Under the pieces are notes generated by a model. The model saw only the letters and a list, made by a program, of their open reading frames with translations, was not told the origin of the DNA and did no database searches. Of a stretch of DNA of 64,000 bases, positions 50,339-58,800 are shown piece by piece. A program made the position numbers and the translations under genes. The number at the start of each line of letters is the position of its first letter. Within the stretch, counting starts at the first letter, position 1. The stretch is from the NCBI GenBank assembly GCA_964557575.1, contig CAZLBC010000001.1, forward strand, positions 134,082 through 198,081, given 5' to 3'. This DNA is from CAZLBC01 sp964557575 (lineage in GTDB: Bacteria > Planctomycetota > Phycisphaerae > SM23-33).

Positions 50339-50806
50339 TTATCTTCCAATTTGCATCCCGAGGACCAACCCGAGAATGAACGCGAAAACGGCCGCAAAAA
50401 AGCTCGCTGTAATTGATTCTTTCCCGAGGAATTTCAAAATCGAGCGCACCGAATCGCTTGTGATGAAACGTTCGAATGCTCCGAACGCCGGGCGGTGCGG
50501 CGAGAGTCCCGAAGACTGTTCGGGAGGAACCGGCGCATTGCCTTCAACAAGCTGGCCGTATTCGTCCAGTACAAGTCCGTTTTCCAACCGCTGACGCGCG
50601 TTCGACACTAACGAGACCGTGCTGTTAAAACAACCGGCCGCCTGTATCAGGGCTTGGCGGTAAACGCGTGCGGGAGCGTCTCCGGGAAGCACGCGCTGCA
50701 GGTCCGGTTCTCTCCCCTCTACAATCGAGTTGTGAATTTCACGCGTGATACGGTCCGCGAACTCGCGCTGAAGCGCGGCTTCTTGATTTTGCCGGGCGTC
50801 AGGCAT
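50339..50806 (-). CDS. Tail-anchored membrane protein, 155 aa
   Basis: MPDARQNQEAALQREFADRI; soluble helical N-terminal part and a single C-terminal membrane helix (SFFAAVFAFILGLVLGM). Function unknown. Overlaps the upstream gene by 8 bp. Confidence 0.65.
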   Translation of the reverse strand: MPDARQNQEAALQREFADRITREIHNSIVEGREPDLQRVLPGDAPARVYRQALIQAAGCFNSTVSLVSNARQRLENGLVLDEYGQLVEGNAPVPPEQSSGLSPHRPAFGAFERFITSDSVRSILKFLGKESITASFFAAVFAFILGLVLGMQIGR

Positions 50807-51161
50807 GTAATCGGTTTCCTTCCGTCCGGTCGAACTCGAACGTTTCGTTGACCTTCCCGTCTTTCATCTTGACCCGGACGGGGTTCATCCGGAACAGGCC
50901 GCCTCCGGCGTAGTTGCAAGGACCGCCGGACTTGCCGTCGTGCAACATGGCGTCTTTGCTATCCGGAAGCCAGCGACCGACACAGGAGAACCCTGCGGCC
51001 GTCGACGGCGCGCCCGCATCCTTGTAATCCCGAACCGCTGCGACATGTCCGCAGACAGGGCAGACGAAACGCCACTGCATCGGGTCTTTGCCGAACAGTT
51101 CCTCGGCTTCAGCCAACCACTCGGCGTGCGCTACTTCCCGTGTTTCACTCAACCTCGCCAT
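50799..51161 (-). CDS. Conserved phage zinc-binding protein, 120 aa
   Basis: MARLSETREVAHAEWLAEAE. FVCPVCGHVAAVRDYKDAGA and FSCVGRWL...PCNYAGGGLFRMNP match a small uncharacterised phage family (C..CG......DY........FSC.GR......C....GGLF...P). The four Cys probably bind zinc. Role unknown. Confidence 0.7.
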   Translation of the reverse strand: MARLSETREVAHAEWLAEAEELFGKDPMQWRFVCPVCGHVAAVRDYKDAGAPSTAAGFSCVGRWLPDSKDAMLHDGKSGGPCNYAGGGLFRMNPVRVKMKDGKVNETFEFDRTEGNRLHA

Positions 51162-51164
51162 GGC

Positions 51165-52538
51165 TTATTTATCCTTCAAACAATCCCCGTCGGTGTTGTA
51201 CGGATCATCGACAAACTCGCAGGCATCCCGATCCGGGCAGTCGGTGCAGGTCAACTGGGAAGGGTCGAGGTCGTACCGGCCGTCGTCTTCCAGACAGAAA
51301 AACTTTCGAGCGATACCCCGGTCGCTGTCCTTCTCCGACTCGGACAGGTCGGGATAGTCTGTCGCCATTTGACGCGTCCACCGCTCGACTTTGTCCTTCG
51401 GCATCGTCCATGTTCCGTCGTCGTTCATCACGCCCTGCGTGAACATGTAGTTCATCCAATGCGCCCACACGGCGTGAATCCGGTACGCGGTGGTTTCCAC
51501 GGCGAGATTCCCGACCCGCGCGTCTTCGACGACTTCTGCGACAGCTTTTCGGATTGCGTCGTTTCGCGCTTTCTCGTCGTATTCGGACGCGTCAGCCAAA
51601 CACCCGCAATCGTTGGGTTCGGCGCACCGGGTCCGTCCTGTTTCCGTCCCTTGAATCTCAACATGCCGGACGTTGTCATGTTGCGGGAGCGTTGAGAAGT
51701 AGTCCGGGTTGACTGTTTTTTCGGCGTACGCCTTGGCGAGCTTTGAGGGCATTTGTTGCATGTTCGGGATGAGCGAGCATCCGTGTCCCCGCACCGGGCG
51801 TTCCGGCTCCTCGACGACTTCCGGCGGATCGCCGAAAAGCTCCCGGCGTCGCGCCGCGTACATGGTCGGGTCGGGGTCGTCGACGGACAAGGTATGTCCG
51901 CCGTGTTCCTTCTCCGCGCGACGGATCGCGTCCCTGTAGTCGTCGCCGACTTCCCCCGCCGAGTACGTGATGGCTTCCGTCGACGGCGGCCGATTTTCCG
52001 GGTCGAACGGTCCGTCCGCGCGCCAGTACGCGACCTCGAAGTCGTCGTCCGTGACCAAATTCATGTGGTACAGAAAGTTGTCTGGAGCCTTGCCCCAGCA
52101 AAAAACGGTACGTCTTGGCAGGCTTCGGAGGTTGAGCGATGTGACCGCGAATCCGCTTTCGCTAGGCTTGCCTTCGCGGCGGAACCCTGCTTGGATGTTC
52201 CGTAGTTGACCCGCGCGCTGGGGTCCGGGCAGGAGGTGTTTCGGGCAGCATACGGTGCAATACCGCGCTTCGTACTTTTCACGAGGGATTCGCGGATCGT
52301 GAACGATGCCGACGCCGGGCGCGATCTCCATGACCTGAATCGGCCACCAGACGGCGCGCGCTTTCACCAGTTCTTCCAGCGGTTCCAGATGAAAATTGAC
52401 GATCCGCAGTTGCTTCGGCTCGTCGCCTTCGTTCTCCGGTTTGACCGCCACTGAGAAGTAGTTGTTGGTCCCCAGCAACGTCATCATGGTGACCTGCGCC
52501 GCCATGTGAACCGGGTTGTCGTCGTATGGATGCTTCAT
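51165..52538 (-). CDS. Large Cys-rich phage protein, 457 aa
   Basis: MKHPYDDNPVHMAAQVTMMT. Cys-rich N-terminal third (CTVCCPKHLL). Residues ~345-410 contain AYRIHAVWAHWMNYMF then KDKVERWTRQMATDYPDLSE and KDSDRGIARKFF, a module frequent in phages (IH..W..WM.....RW.....Y..LSE..K.SDR..A), function unknown. A C-terminal C-x2-C...C zinc-like cluster (CTDCPDRDAC). No single name applies. Confidence 0.7.
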   Translation of the reverse strand: MKHPYDDNPVHMAAQVTMMTLLGTNNYFSVAVKPENEGDEPKQLRIVNFHLEPLEELVKARAVWWPIQVMEIAPGVGIVHDPRIPREKYEARYCTVCCPKHLLPGPQRAGQLRNIQAGFRREGKPSESGFAVTSLNLRSLPRRTVFCWGKAPDNFLYHMNLVTDDDFEVAYWRADGPFDPENRPPSTEAITYSAGEVGDDYRDAIRRAEKEHGGHTLSVDDPDPTMYAARRRELFGDPPEVVEEPERPVRGHGCSLIPNMQQMPSKLAKAYAEKTVNPDYFSTLPQHDNVRHVEIQGTETGRTRCAEPNDCGCLADASEYDEKARNDAIRKAVAEVVEDARVGNLAVETTAYRIHAVWAHWMNYMFTQGVMNDDGTWTMPKDKVERWTRQMATDYPDLSESEKDSDRGIARKFFCLEDDGRYDLDPSQLTCTDCPDRDACEFVDDPYNTDGDCLKDK

Positions 52539-52555
52539 GACGGTTCTTCGTCTCC

Positions 52556-52651
52556 CTAAAGGTCTTCGGGCCTTCCCGCGACGAGCGTCTTTTCTTCTTG
52601 TTCGGTCAACCTGTCAACTGGAAAAAGCGGACGTCTGATTTGCTTCTTCAT
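52556..52651 (-). CDS. 31-aa peptide ending AGRPEDL
   Basis: MKKQIRRPLFPVDRLTEQEE... ending VAGRPEDL, a short form of the shared C-terminal tag. Sits between two confident genes in an otherwise empty 120-bp gap. The ribosome binding site is weak (AAGAAG). Confidence 0.5.
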   Translation of the reverse strand: MKKQIRRPLFPVDRLTEQEEKTLVAGRPEDL

Positions 52652-52661
52652 CGGTTTCTTC

Positions 52662-53915
52662 TTAGTCTTCCTTTTCGTACGGCAGAACGGTGATGAACGG
52701 AGTTTCACCCGCATTTTTCGGGAATATGCTTCGTATCACCTCGGCGGCCCTGTCTGCGTGTTCCCACGTGTCGAACGCCAGCGCGTTTTCCGGGTTGACC
52801 TCTGTGGGGACTTCCGGTGTGCCGGAGACGTACCGCGCGATGCTGTGCATGATCTGGTACTTGACGCTTTCCCCGTGCTTTACCATATGCAGGCGAAGCA
52901 CGAACTTCTTTCCGGACTTCACTGGTTCGGGTTCCGGCTCTTCCTCCGGTTCCGGCTCTTCCTCCGGTTCCGGTTCCACCGGCTTCGGATTCGACTTTAC
53001 CGGCTTCGGATTCGACTTCGGCTTCACCGGCTCCGGCAGCGTTACGCTGGGCACGGGGCGCGGCGAGTATTCCACCGGGTACTGCGCCAAGATGGCGTGA
53101 AAATCCTGCGGATTCAGGAAATTCTGGTACATGAGAGCGAGTTCGCCAAGGCTCTTGGTCTGCGGACGAACCGACTTCGCCTCGGTGTTGATTTCGAACG
53201 GACCGCACACGTCCCTTCCCTGCGAATCGGCGGCGACATACCGTATTTCGAATCGTCGTTGGAGGATTTCGAAGGGAGTATCCGAAGCGGGCAGTGCATC
53301 GGCGTTCACCACTCGGTTATCGGCGTCGAACCGGACCGGGTATACGCGGACGTTCTTCGTCCGCGCGCCCTTCGTTCGGAATACCACGACTTGCACAAGA
53401 GCCGGGGCGATCTCTGAAACATACTGCCTTCCGTGGTCCGCGTAGTTGGAAAGCATCGAATACAATTTCGTCTGCTTTTCCACGAACAACGCTTTCGCCG
53501 CATGGTCCACGTTAGCGGCTTTCGAGATTTCCAGCCGAAGCTTCACTATCTTTTTAGATACGTCCGAATCATTTTGCTTGTTGTGTTCGAAACAGTGTGT
53601 TTGGCGTCTGGACTCCGGGTGAATCACGCGCCCGCACGCCCTGCAGCGGAAGTCTCGCATGTTTCGCATTCCGTACCGGCTTCGCCGCGTGAGGATCGCG
53701 GTTTCGCGCTCGGGGTAGACGTAGCGTTTTTTGGCCGTGTTGCGATGGTACGGCAGCGGGAGAAAATATGCGCAAATCCACGAATCGTAAAAGACGCCCG
53801 AAGGCGGCTTGTCCGGGTCGACGTCCACGTGTCGACCGCAGTATTTACGGTTCCCGTCTCCGATGAACGTTTGGTTGCATCCGATTACCGCGCACGTTTC
53901 GATTTCGTGGTCCAT
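52662..53915 (-). CDS. Cys/His-rich protein with Pro-Glu repeat, 417 aa
   Basis: MDHEIETCAVIGCNQTFIGD. Two HNH-like or zinc-finger regions near the start (CAVIGC...KYCGRH; FRCRACGRVIHPESRRQTHC), which could be zinc ribbons. Residues ~285-330 are a repetitive PKPV...EPEPEEE linker, followed by a small C-terminal domain (KFVLRLHMVKHGESVKYQIM). Function unknown; a nucleic-acid-binding role is plausible. Confidence 0.6.
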   Translation of the reverse strand: MDHEIETCAVIGCNQTFIGDGNRKYCGRHVDVDPDKPPSGVFYDSWICAYFLPLPYHRNTAKKRYVYPERETAILTRRSRYGMRNMRDFRCRACGRVIHPESRRQTHCFEHNKQNDSDVSKKIVKLRLEISKAANVDHAAKALFVEKQTKLYSMLSNYADHGRQYVSEIAPALVQVVVFRTKGARTKNVRVYPVRFDADNRVVNADALPASDTPFEILQRRFEIRYVAADSQGRDVCGPFEINTEAKSVRPQTKSLGELALMYQNFLNPQDFHAILAQYPVEYSPRPVPSVTLPEPVKPKSNPKPVKSNPKPVEPEPEEEPEPEEEPEPEPVKSGKKFVLRLHMVKHGESVKYQIMHSIARYVSGTPEVPTEVNPENALAFDTWEHADRAAEVIRSIFPKNAGETPFITVLPYEKED

Positions 53916-53927
53916 TCGATTTCTCCT

Positions 53928-54425
53928 CTAAACGTCGTCAGGGTTCAACGGGCGTCCGACGATTGGAACGCTCCGGCTTTTTTCGGTTTCCGAATCCGGA
54001 ATGGTTCGGACGTAATTCGGGATTGTCGCGACGGTGAACTCGCCGAACACGCCGTCGGGGTTCACGTCGCCGGTCCAGTCTTTCAGAACCCGCGCAGCGT
54101 ACTCCGCAGCGTGTCTCTTGAGCGTAAACGGGATCGCTTCCTTGAAATTTCCGGTGTGCGTAATCGCGCCGTCGACGTCGAACCCGGAAACCCACCGGTC
54201 CGCTTGCGTGTTGTAAATCGCGCAGGACGGCGGAACACCGAAAAGCCAAGGCGACACCGACCACGCCGCGCCGCCGTCCAGAATGCGGAATTTCGCATTT
54301 CTTGCGGTTTTTTCCCCGAGGAACACCGCAGCGAACTCGGGGTCTCGATCCAACGCACGGTTCCCCGGGTTGCGAAGTACAACGCCGGGCGGGGCGCAGC
54401 ATTTCACGACGCAGTGCAGCGTCAC
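53928..54425 (-). CDS. Unknown protein with GRPLNPDDV tag, 165 aa
   Basis: GTG start overlapping the upstream stop (GTGA): MTLHCVVKCCAPPGVVLRNP. Beta-rich with three Cys early on, then the C-terminal VPIVGRPLNPDDV. Family not recognised. Confidence 0.6.
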   Translation of the reverse strand: MTLHCVVKCCAPPGVVLRNPGNRALDRDPEFAAVFLGEKTARNAKFRILDGGAAWSVSPWLFGVPPSCAIYNTQADRWVSGFDVDGAITHTGNFKEAIPFTLKRHAAEYAARVLKDWTGDVNPDGVFGEFTVATIPNYVRTIPDSETEKSRSVPIVGRPLNPDDV

Positions 54426-54664
54426 ACGTCCTCCGGGTTCACCGGACGACCCAGCGTGTCAGGGTCTCGTTCGAAGTCCGCGTCGAACGACTTCGGCTTC
54501 TCGACGGAATCCTCGGATATCAGTGTCACTCCGGCCTCCGTGCTCTTCGCAAATTTCTCCGCCTTTTCAACATCAGCGCGAAGCGCGTCGATAATCATCT
54601 CGGCGGTGACCGCGTTGCCGTCGGCCTTGTCCATCTTGTAGACTTCGGACATGTGGGTGTTCAT
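54422..54664 (-). CDS. Unknown protein with GRPVNPEDV tag, 80 aa
   Basis: MNTHMSEVYKMDKADGNAVT; helical N-terminal part, ending DPDTLGRPVNPEDV. The tag is almost identical to that of its operon neighbours despite otherwise different sequences. Confidence 0.6.
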   Translation of the reverse strand: MNTHMSEVYKMDKADGNAVTAEMIIDALRADVEKAEKFAKSTEAGVTLISEDSVEKPKSFDADFERDPDTLGRPVNPEDV

Positions 54665-55005
54665 CCACGCTTGCGCGCCGCAGGGTTTTTCGGATCGCGC
54701 ACGTATAATTGGAGCAGCGTGTTGACCACGCGGACCAAGGCGATGTTTCTGTACTCGTATAATTCCTTGGCGGTTTCGGCGCGCTTGTCGGCTTGCTTAA
54801 TTCGCCTGTCGGCTTGTTCGCGTACGGTTCCCATTTGGAGTACCATTCCACGCCACAGGATAACGTACACGCCGAGGATGACCGGGACGGACAACATGTA
54901 GACGTCCGGATGCAGGTATTCCAAAGATAAATGACACCCGATTGACACAAGCGCGATCAGGAATGTATCGCGGATCATTTGCGGTAGTTTTTTCAGGCTG
55001 TCCAA
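54661..55005 (-). CDS. Membrane protein, 114 aa
   Basis: TTG start with GGAGG 9 bp ahead: MDSLKKLPQMIRDTFLIALV. Two membrane helices (~14-32 and ~36-55, VYMLSVPVILGVYVILW) and a basic cytoplasmic tail. First gene after a CCGATATA promoter and head of the long operon to 48.7 kb. Function unknown. Confidence 0.65.
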   Translation of the reverse strand: MDSLKKLPQMIRDTFLIALVSIGCHLSLEYLHPDVYMLSVPVILGVYVILWRGMVLQMGTVREQADRRIKQADKRAETAKELYEYRNIALVRVVNTLLQLYVRDPKNPAARKRG

Positions 55006-55025
55006 AACCTCGGTCCTCCACCCGG

Positions 55026-55055
55026 TATATCGGATGAAGGCCCTTGATTAGACAA
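55026..55055 (-). promoter_or_regulatory. CCGATA-class phage promoter
   Basis: TTGTCT (55050-55055), 18 bp, CC-GATATA (55026-55033). Close twin of 25667-25696. Confidence 0.7.
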
Positions 55056-55072
55056 GCCTTTTTTGAATTTTA

Positions 55073-56935
55073 TTACGAATATTCGAGGGTATAGTCGTCG
55101 TAGTCTATTTCGTCAGCCAATTCGACGAGGTTTTCGCTCGGGAAGAAGGTGAGACCGTCGTTTTGCATTTCGAATGCGAAATGCAGTAAATTGTTTTTGT
55201 AGTACGCGTAGACGACGGGGAATTGAACAAGGTCTTGCGGGAATCCCTCGGGGAGGTCGTCAGGGTCCCACCGTTTCCCCTCTTCGACAAGGTGTTCCAG
55301 CATGCGCGCGGCGATGTCGTCGTACTCTTCCTTGAACACGTTGCTAAACCCGCGAAGCTCGTACCGGTCGTAGATTTCACCCCAGTCTTCAAAATCGTCT
55401 TCATCCGGGTACGCGGCTTTGAACTCGTGCGCCTTTTTCAACATCTCCAAGTCGCGCGGCGTCGCTTGCGCCAGCCTGACCGTCAGCGTTCCGCTATCGT
55501 CGTCACGCTTGCCGATGGCTTCGGAACCGTACTCGTACATGTATTCCTTGTTGACGTCGTTAATAATCCCGATGCCGTTCAGGTGAATCAGCTTCAGCGT
55601 GAAATCGTCGGCCGGGTCGAGCCGACCCAGCACTTCGCTCCCGTAGTATTCGTCGACGAACTCCCGCTGTTCTCCGGACAGAACAACCTCGTCGTATTCG
55701 TAGGAATCGATGAAGTCTTGCTGGTCATCGTACAGCGCGTGAAGGAACGCTTCAAACGCCGTTCGGAGTCTCGTTGATTCCGAAATCGGGTCGTCGTCGG
55801 AATCCATGATCTCGTCCGGAATCGGGTCAGACGCGCCTACTTCCCAAAAGACCTGCGCGACGCGGCGAAGCCCCAACTGCTCGGGTACAAGTTGTCCGGT
55901 CGTGTTCCACCCGGGAGGGAATTGCGCTTCGGCGTTGGCGTAGACGACGTACAGGACGCCTCGCTGCAGGTACTTGGAGGCCGTCGACTTGTGCGACGTA
56001 CACCAGCCTGTTCCGGTTCCGTGGAGCTTCGGTTCCCCCTCGTTCTTTCCGCCGCAGGCGTCGTCGGAATTGACGATTCGAACGGCGACGTATCGGGGAG
56101 CGGAGGCGAGCACCCGCAGTTCCTCGTACTGTTCTTCGCTTATGTTCTCCGGAAGAAATTTGTCCATGTAACCGTCGGCGTACCCCGCCAGCGTTTCCTT
56201 GTCCGGCATAACGACGGTCGTGTTGTCGCTGGTCAGCTCAGGATGCCCCAACGTTCGAAGAAGCTCGGAGTCGAACTGCGGCAGCGGCGGGATGCTTTCC
56301 AACGTGGCTTCGGTCAACTGCGGCGCGGCGATGTCAAGGAAATCGCGGATCGTCCGGTACTGTTCGATTTGCGGAAGCCCGAGGCGCGATTGCATTTCGG
56401 AATAATCCGCCAACGAGGACCTGAGTGTTTCGTAGGTTTTTTCCGTGTCGCTCAACGGAGCCGGAACCGCCACAGACCATTGATTGGGGTCGATCAGCCA
56501 CCTCTGCGCGTCGTAGACCCGGCGCGCCGCGTCTTGCTGGGGCTGAAGCTCGCGCAGCCTTTCGGGGTTTCCTTGCGTTTCGTCCCTGATCCAGTCGAGC
56601 GTTTTCTTGGCCTTGGCCGCTTTTTTGGCCTGTGACAGAATCCATGGAGCGTACTGGCCCGGCTGGACCACGCGTTCCACGTCTTCGACGCTGTCGATGC
56701 TTGCGTATTCTTGGACCACTTCCGTCCGGTTAGCCCCGGCGGTCGGGTCGATCGCGAGGATCGCAGCGATGTGCTGGAACGGGTTCGGCGGTTCCGCGCT
56801 GAAGGACGCCTTTTCCCTGCGGTACGCGTCGAACACACGCAAAAGGGCTTTGGCTAGGCTCATTATCTGCTGAGGCTGCACGCCTTCGTACAGCCTTGTT
56901 CCGTTCATGATATGTCGCATCGTTTCGTGAAGCAT
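55073..56935 (-). CDS. WCT-motif protein, 620 aa
   Basis: MLHETMRHIMNGTRLYEGVQ behind GGAGG (8 bp). Third member of the family at 19820 and 27614: YAPWILSQAKKAAKAKKTLD (~95-114), RYVAVRIVN (281-289), GTGWCTSHKSTASKYLQRGV (306-326) and a following strand VLYVVYAN. Its WCT context (SHKSTASKYL) differs from FGEEGEHT of the others, which shows the variable and the fixed parts of the motif. Acidic C-terminal half. Function unknown. Confidence 0.7.
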   Translation of the reverse strand: MLHETMRHIMNGTRLYEGVQPQQIMSLAKALLRVFDAYRREKASFSAEPPNPFQHIAAILAIDPTAGANRTEVVQEYASIDSVEDVERVVQPGQYAPWILSQAKKAAKAKKTLDWIRDETQGNPERLRELQPQQDAARRVYDAQRWLIDPNQWSVAVPAPLSDTEKTYETLRSSLADYSEMQSRLGLPQIEQYRTIRDFLDIAAPQLTEATLESIPPLPQFDSELLRTLGHPELTSDNTTVVMPDKETLAGYADGYMDKFLPENISEEQYEELRVLASAPRYVAVRIVNSDDACGGKNEGEPKLHGTGTGWCTSHKSTASKYLQRGVLYVVYANAEAQFPPGWNTTGQLVPEQLGLRRVAQVFWEVGASDPIPDEIMDSDDDPISESTRLRTAFEAFLHALYDDQQDFIDSYEYDEVVLSGEQREFVDEYYGSEVLGRLDPADDFTLKLIHLNGIGIINDVNKEYMYEYGSEAIGKRDDDSGTLTVRLAQATPRDLEMLKKAHEFKAAYPDEDDFEDWGEIYDRYELRGFSNVFKEEYDDIAARMLEHLVEEGKRWDPDDLPEGFPQDLVQFPVVYAYYKNNLLHFAFEMQNDGLTFFPSENLVELADEIDYDDYTLEYS

Positions 56936-56962
56936 CGAGGTTTCCTCCACATGTCCGGCCTC

Positions 56963-56991
56963 ATGATACACAGAGGAAACCCCGACGTCAA
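56963..56991 (-). promoter_or_regulatory. Sigma-70-like promoter
   Basis: TTGACG (56986-56991), 17 bp, TATCAT (56963-56968), 28 bp before the 620-codon gene. Confidence 0.65.
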
Positions 56992-56994
56992 AGA

Positions 56995-57462
56995 TTACAG
57001 GGAACCGTCCCGGGTCCGCTCCGTCCAGAACCACGCGTCCTGCGGCGTAAGCTCCGTGACGATCTTCCGGAGAATCGCGGCGTCGTGCACGACGGATTTA
57101 CCGCCTTCGGTCCGCCCCCAAAACACGCCGTAGTCGTTCTCCAAGACCACCGCGTTCGCCTCGCGCAAAAGGACTCCGGCTTGCTTCTTGACCATGTACC
57201 ACTCGACGACCTCGCGCGCCTGCTCGTGATGCTTCGCCGCCGACAAGTCGTCCATGCAGCTTTCGATCAGGTCGTCGAGCCACTCGTCGGCGTTGGCGTA
57301 CTCGTCGAGGCTCTCAACGCCGCGATGCGACGGCTCCAAGTCGTACTTGTCGAAGAACTTTTGAACGGCCGCCCACGTTTTCGCGGGATTCCAGTCTTCA
57401 ACGCGCGCCTCGACGGCGACGTTTTCACAGAAATCATCGTCGACGTTGGACAGCGCGTACAA
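56995..57462 (-). CDS. Unknown acidic protein, 155 aa
   Basis: TTG start (AAAGGA 8 bp ahead): MYALSNVDDDFCENVAVEAR. Helical (WLDDLIESCMDDLSAAKHHE) with a beta-rich end (VVLENDYGVFWGRTEGGKSV). Family not recognised. Confidence 0.55.
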   Translation of the reverse strand: MYALSNVDDDFCENVAVEARVEDWNPAKTWAAVQKFFDKYDLEPSHRGVESLDEYANADEWLDDLIESCMDDLSAAKHHEQAREVVEWYMVKKQAGVLLREANAVVLENDYGVFWGRTEGGKSVVHDAAILRKIVTELTPQDAWFWTERTRDGSL

Positions 57463-57483
57463 GTTTTCAATCCTTTCGAGGCT

Positions 57484-57621
57484 TCACTGCTTCGCGGCTT
57501 CCGCAGGCATCTGCGGGGAATAGCGGAGCATGTCGCCGACCCACGATGTCACGCGGGAAAGCACGATGCCGCCCCAATACTTTTTGACTGCGTCCGTTAT
57601 TTCCGTTTCCTTGCGTTTCAT
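57484..57621 (-). CDS. Small protein, 45 aa
   Basis: MKRKETEITDAVKKYWGGIV with GGAGGACGAC before the ATG; ends LRYSPQMPAEAAKQ. Followed 21 bp later by the TTG-start gene. Too short for most gene callers. Function unknown. Confidence 0.5.
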   Translation of the reverse strand: MKRKETEITDAVKKYWGGIVLSRVTSWVGDMLRYSPQMPAEAAKQ

Positions 57622-57643
57622 GTCGTCCTCCAACAGTAAAAAT

Positions 57644-57665
57644 GGCGCGGCTTTTTCGCCGCGCC
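57644..57665 (-). terminator. Intrinsic terminator
   Basis: GGCGCGGC / GCCGCGCC stem with ATTTTTACTG after it on the minus strand; ends the 57685-58347 transcript. Confidence 0.75.
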
Positions 57666-57684
57666 GGTGAATGGTTCGTCCTGT

Positions 57685-58347
57685 TCAGTCGACCCGTTGC
57701 CAGCCGCATGGGAGGCAGCGGTACGTGGTCCCGTCGATTTCGACGTCGTCACCGACCATCATCGAGCGCACGCCGAGTCCGGAGACGTACTCGGTGCCGT
57801 CGACGTGGTTGAACTGCCGCCAGACGATCCCGAGGATCACGTCGGGAGCGGTGACCGCGTCGACCCCTTCGACCGCGACGGTCACCTTGTGCTCGAAATC
57901 GCTGCCGTTGTTGTACCGCACGACCACGTTGTACAGGTCGCCGCCGCAGTCCCCGATGACTTTTCTAGCTTTGATCTTCGGGGGCGTCGCGAGTGTCGTG
58001 GAAGGGTCGCAGTCGTCGATGAAGCGTTCGACGGCCGCGAACAACTCCGGGTCGCCGACCAGAACGCAGCGCATGTTGAAACCGTAGTAGACTTCGGTCA
58101 TCATGCGGTTCTCCGCGTAGGACACGACGCTGGCGACATTGCGGTCTTCCGACAGCTTGTCGGCATCGAAGTCGTCGGCGTTCCGTCCTTCGGCGCAGCG
58201 TGTCAGCAGTTCGCGCACTGCGGCGCGGTGCGCCGGGAACTTCCTCAGCGCGAACGCGGCGCGGTACTCGTACACGATGGAAGTCAGCTCATCGAATAGA
58301 CGGCGGGCTTCAGTCGCATCGATGTTTTTGGTCGTCGAATTTGTCAT
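57685..58347 (-). CDS. Unknown protein, 220 aa
   Basis: MTNSTTKNIDATEARRLFDE; GGAGG lies ahead of this ATG, whereas the longer frame would span the promoter. Helical first half (AAVRELLTRCAEGRNADDFD), then a beta-rich domain (LYNVVVRYNNGSDFEHKVTV; VRSMMVGDDVEIDGTTYRCL). A single-gene unit with its own promoter and terminator. Family not recognised. Confidence 0.65.
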   Translation of the reverse strand: MTNSTTKNIDATEARRLFDELTSIVYEYRAAFALRKFPAHRAAVRELLTRCAEGRNADDFDADKLSEDRNVASVVSYAENRMMTEVYYGFNMRCVLVGDPELFAAVERFIDDCDPSTTLATPPKIKARKVIGDCGGDLYNVVVRYNNGSDFEHKVTVAVEGVDAVTAPDVILGIVWRQFNHVDGTEYVSGLGVRSMMVGDDVEIDGTTYRCLPCGWQRVD

Positions 58348-58402
58348 GGTCTTTTCCTCCAGTAAAAGTTTTCGGTCCCGTCGGCCCCGAGCCGACAAGT
58401 AA

Positions 58403-58443
58403 AATATAGCGGCGATCGTTCCGGTCGTCAATAAATTTATCGG
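58403..58443 (-). promoter_or_regulatory. Tandem promoters
   Basis: TTGACG (58426-58431), 17 bp, TATATT (58403-58408), with a CCGATAAA element immediately upstream (58436-58443), as at 14982-15021. Confidence 0.65.
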
Positions 58444-58512
58444 GGAGTTTACAAATTTTTTACTGTAGAGTTTCTACCGGAAATCCGATTGTACCTGCAG
58501 GAGGACGAATGA

Positions 58513-58800
58513 ATGACATACAAAGACCACCCGCCGATCCCGCCAGAGTGTCCGAGGTTTTCAGAAGTCGAGGGGTTGTGGCGGTTCGACGAAACCCCGT
58601 GCCGGATGCTCGTCATTGTACTGACGTTCGGCGAAGAAGACTTCCAGCGAAAAGCCGAGGACATGGTCGCCTACGCGATCGCGTACTGGACCAAGCTGGG
58701 GTTGAACGCCACCGTCGGAAAGATGCAGACCAAAAGCGGATTCGAAGTCACGCCGAAAGAATGCTGGGAAGCGATCGCAGAATGGGCGAAGCTGCTTTAG
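58513..58800 (+). CDS. Unknown small protein, plus strand, 95 aa
   Basis: MTYKDHPPIPPECPRFSEVE behind GGAGG. One alpha/beta domain with EDFQRKAEDMVAYAIAYWTK. Divergent from the 57685 gene and converging on the next kinase-like gene (stops overlap by 4 bp). A second ATG frame four bases earlier is a shadow. Function unknown. Confidence 0.6.
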   Translation: MTYKDHPPIPPECPRFSEVEGLWRFDETPCRMLVIVLTFGEEDFQRKAEDMVAYAIAYWTKLGLNATVGKMQTKSGFEVTPKECWEAIAEWAKLL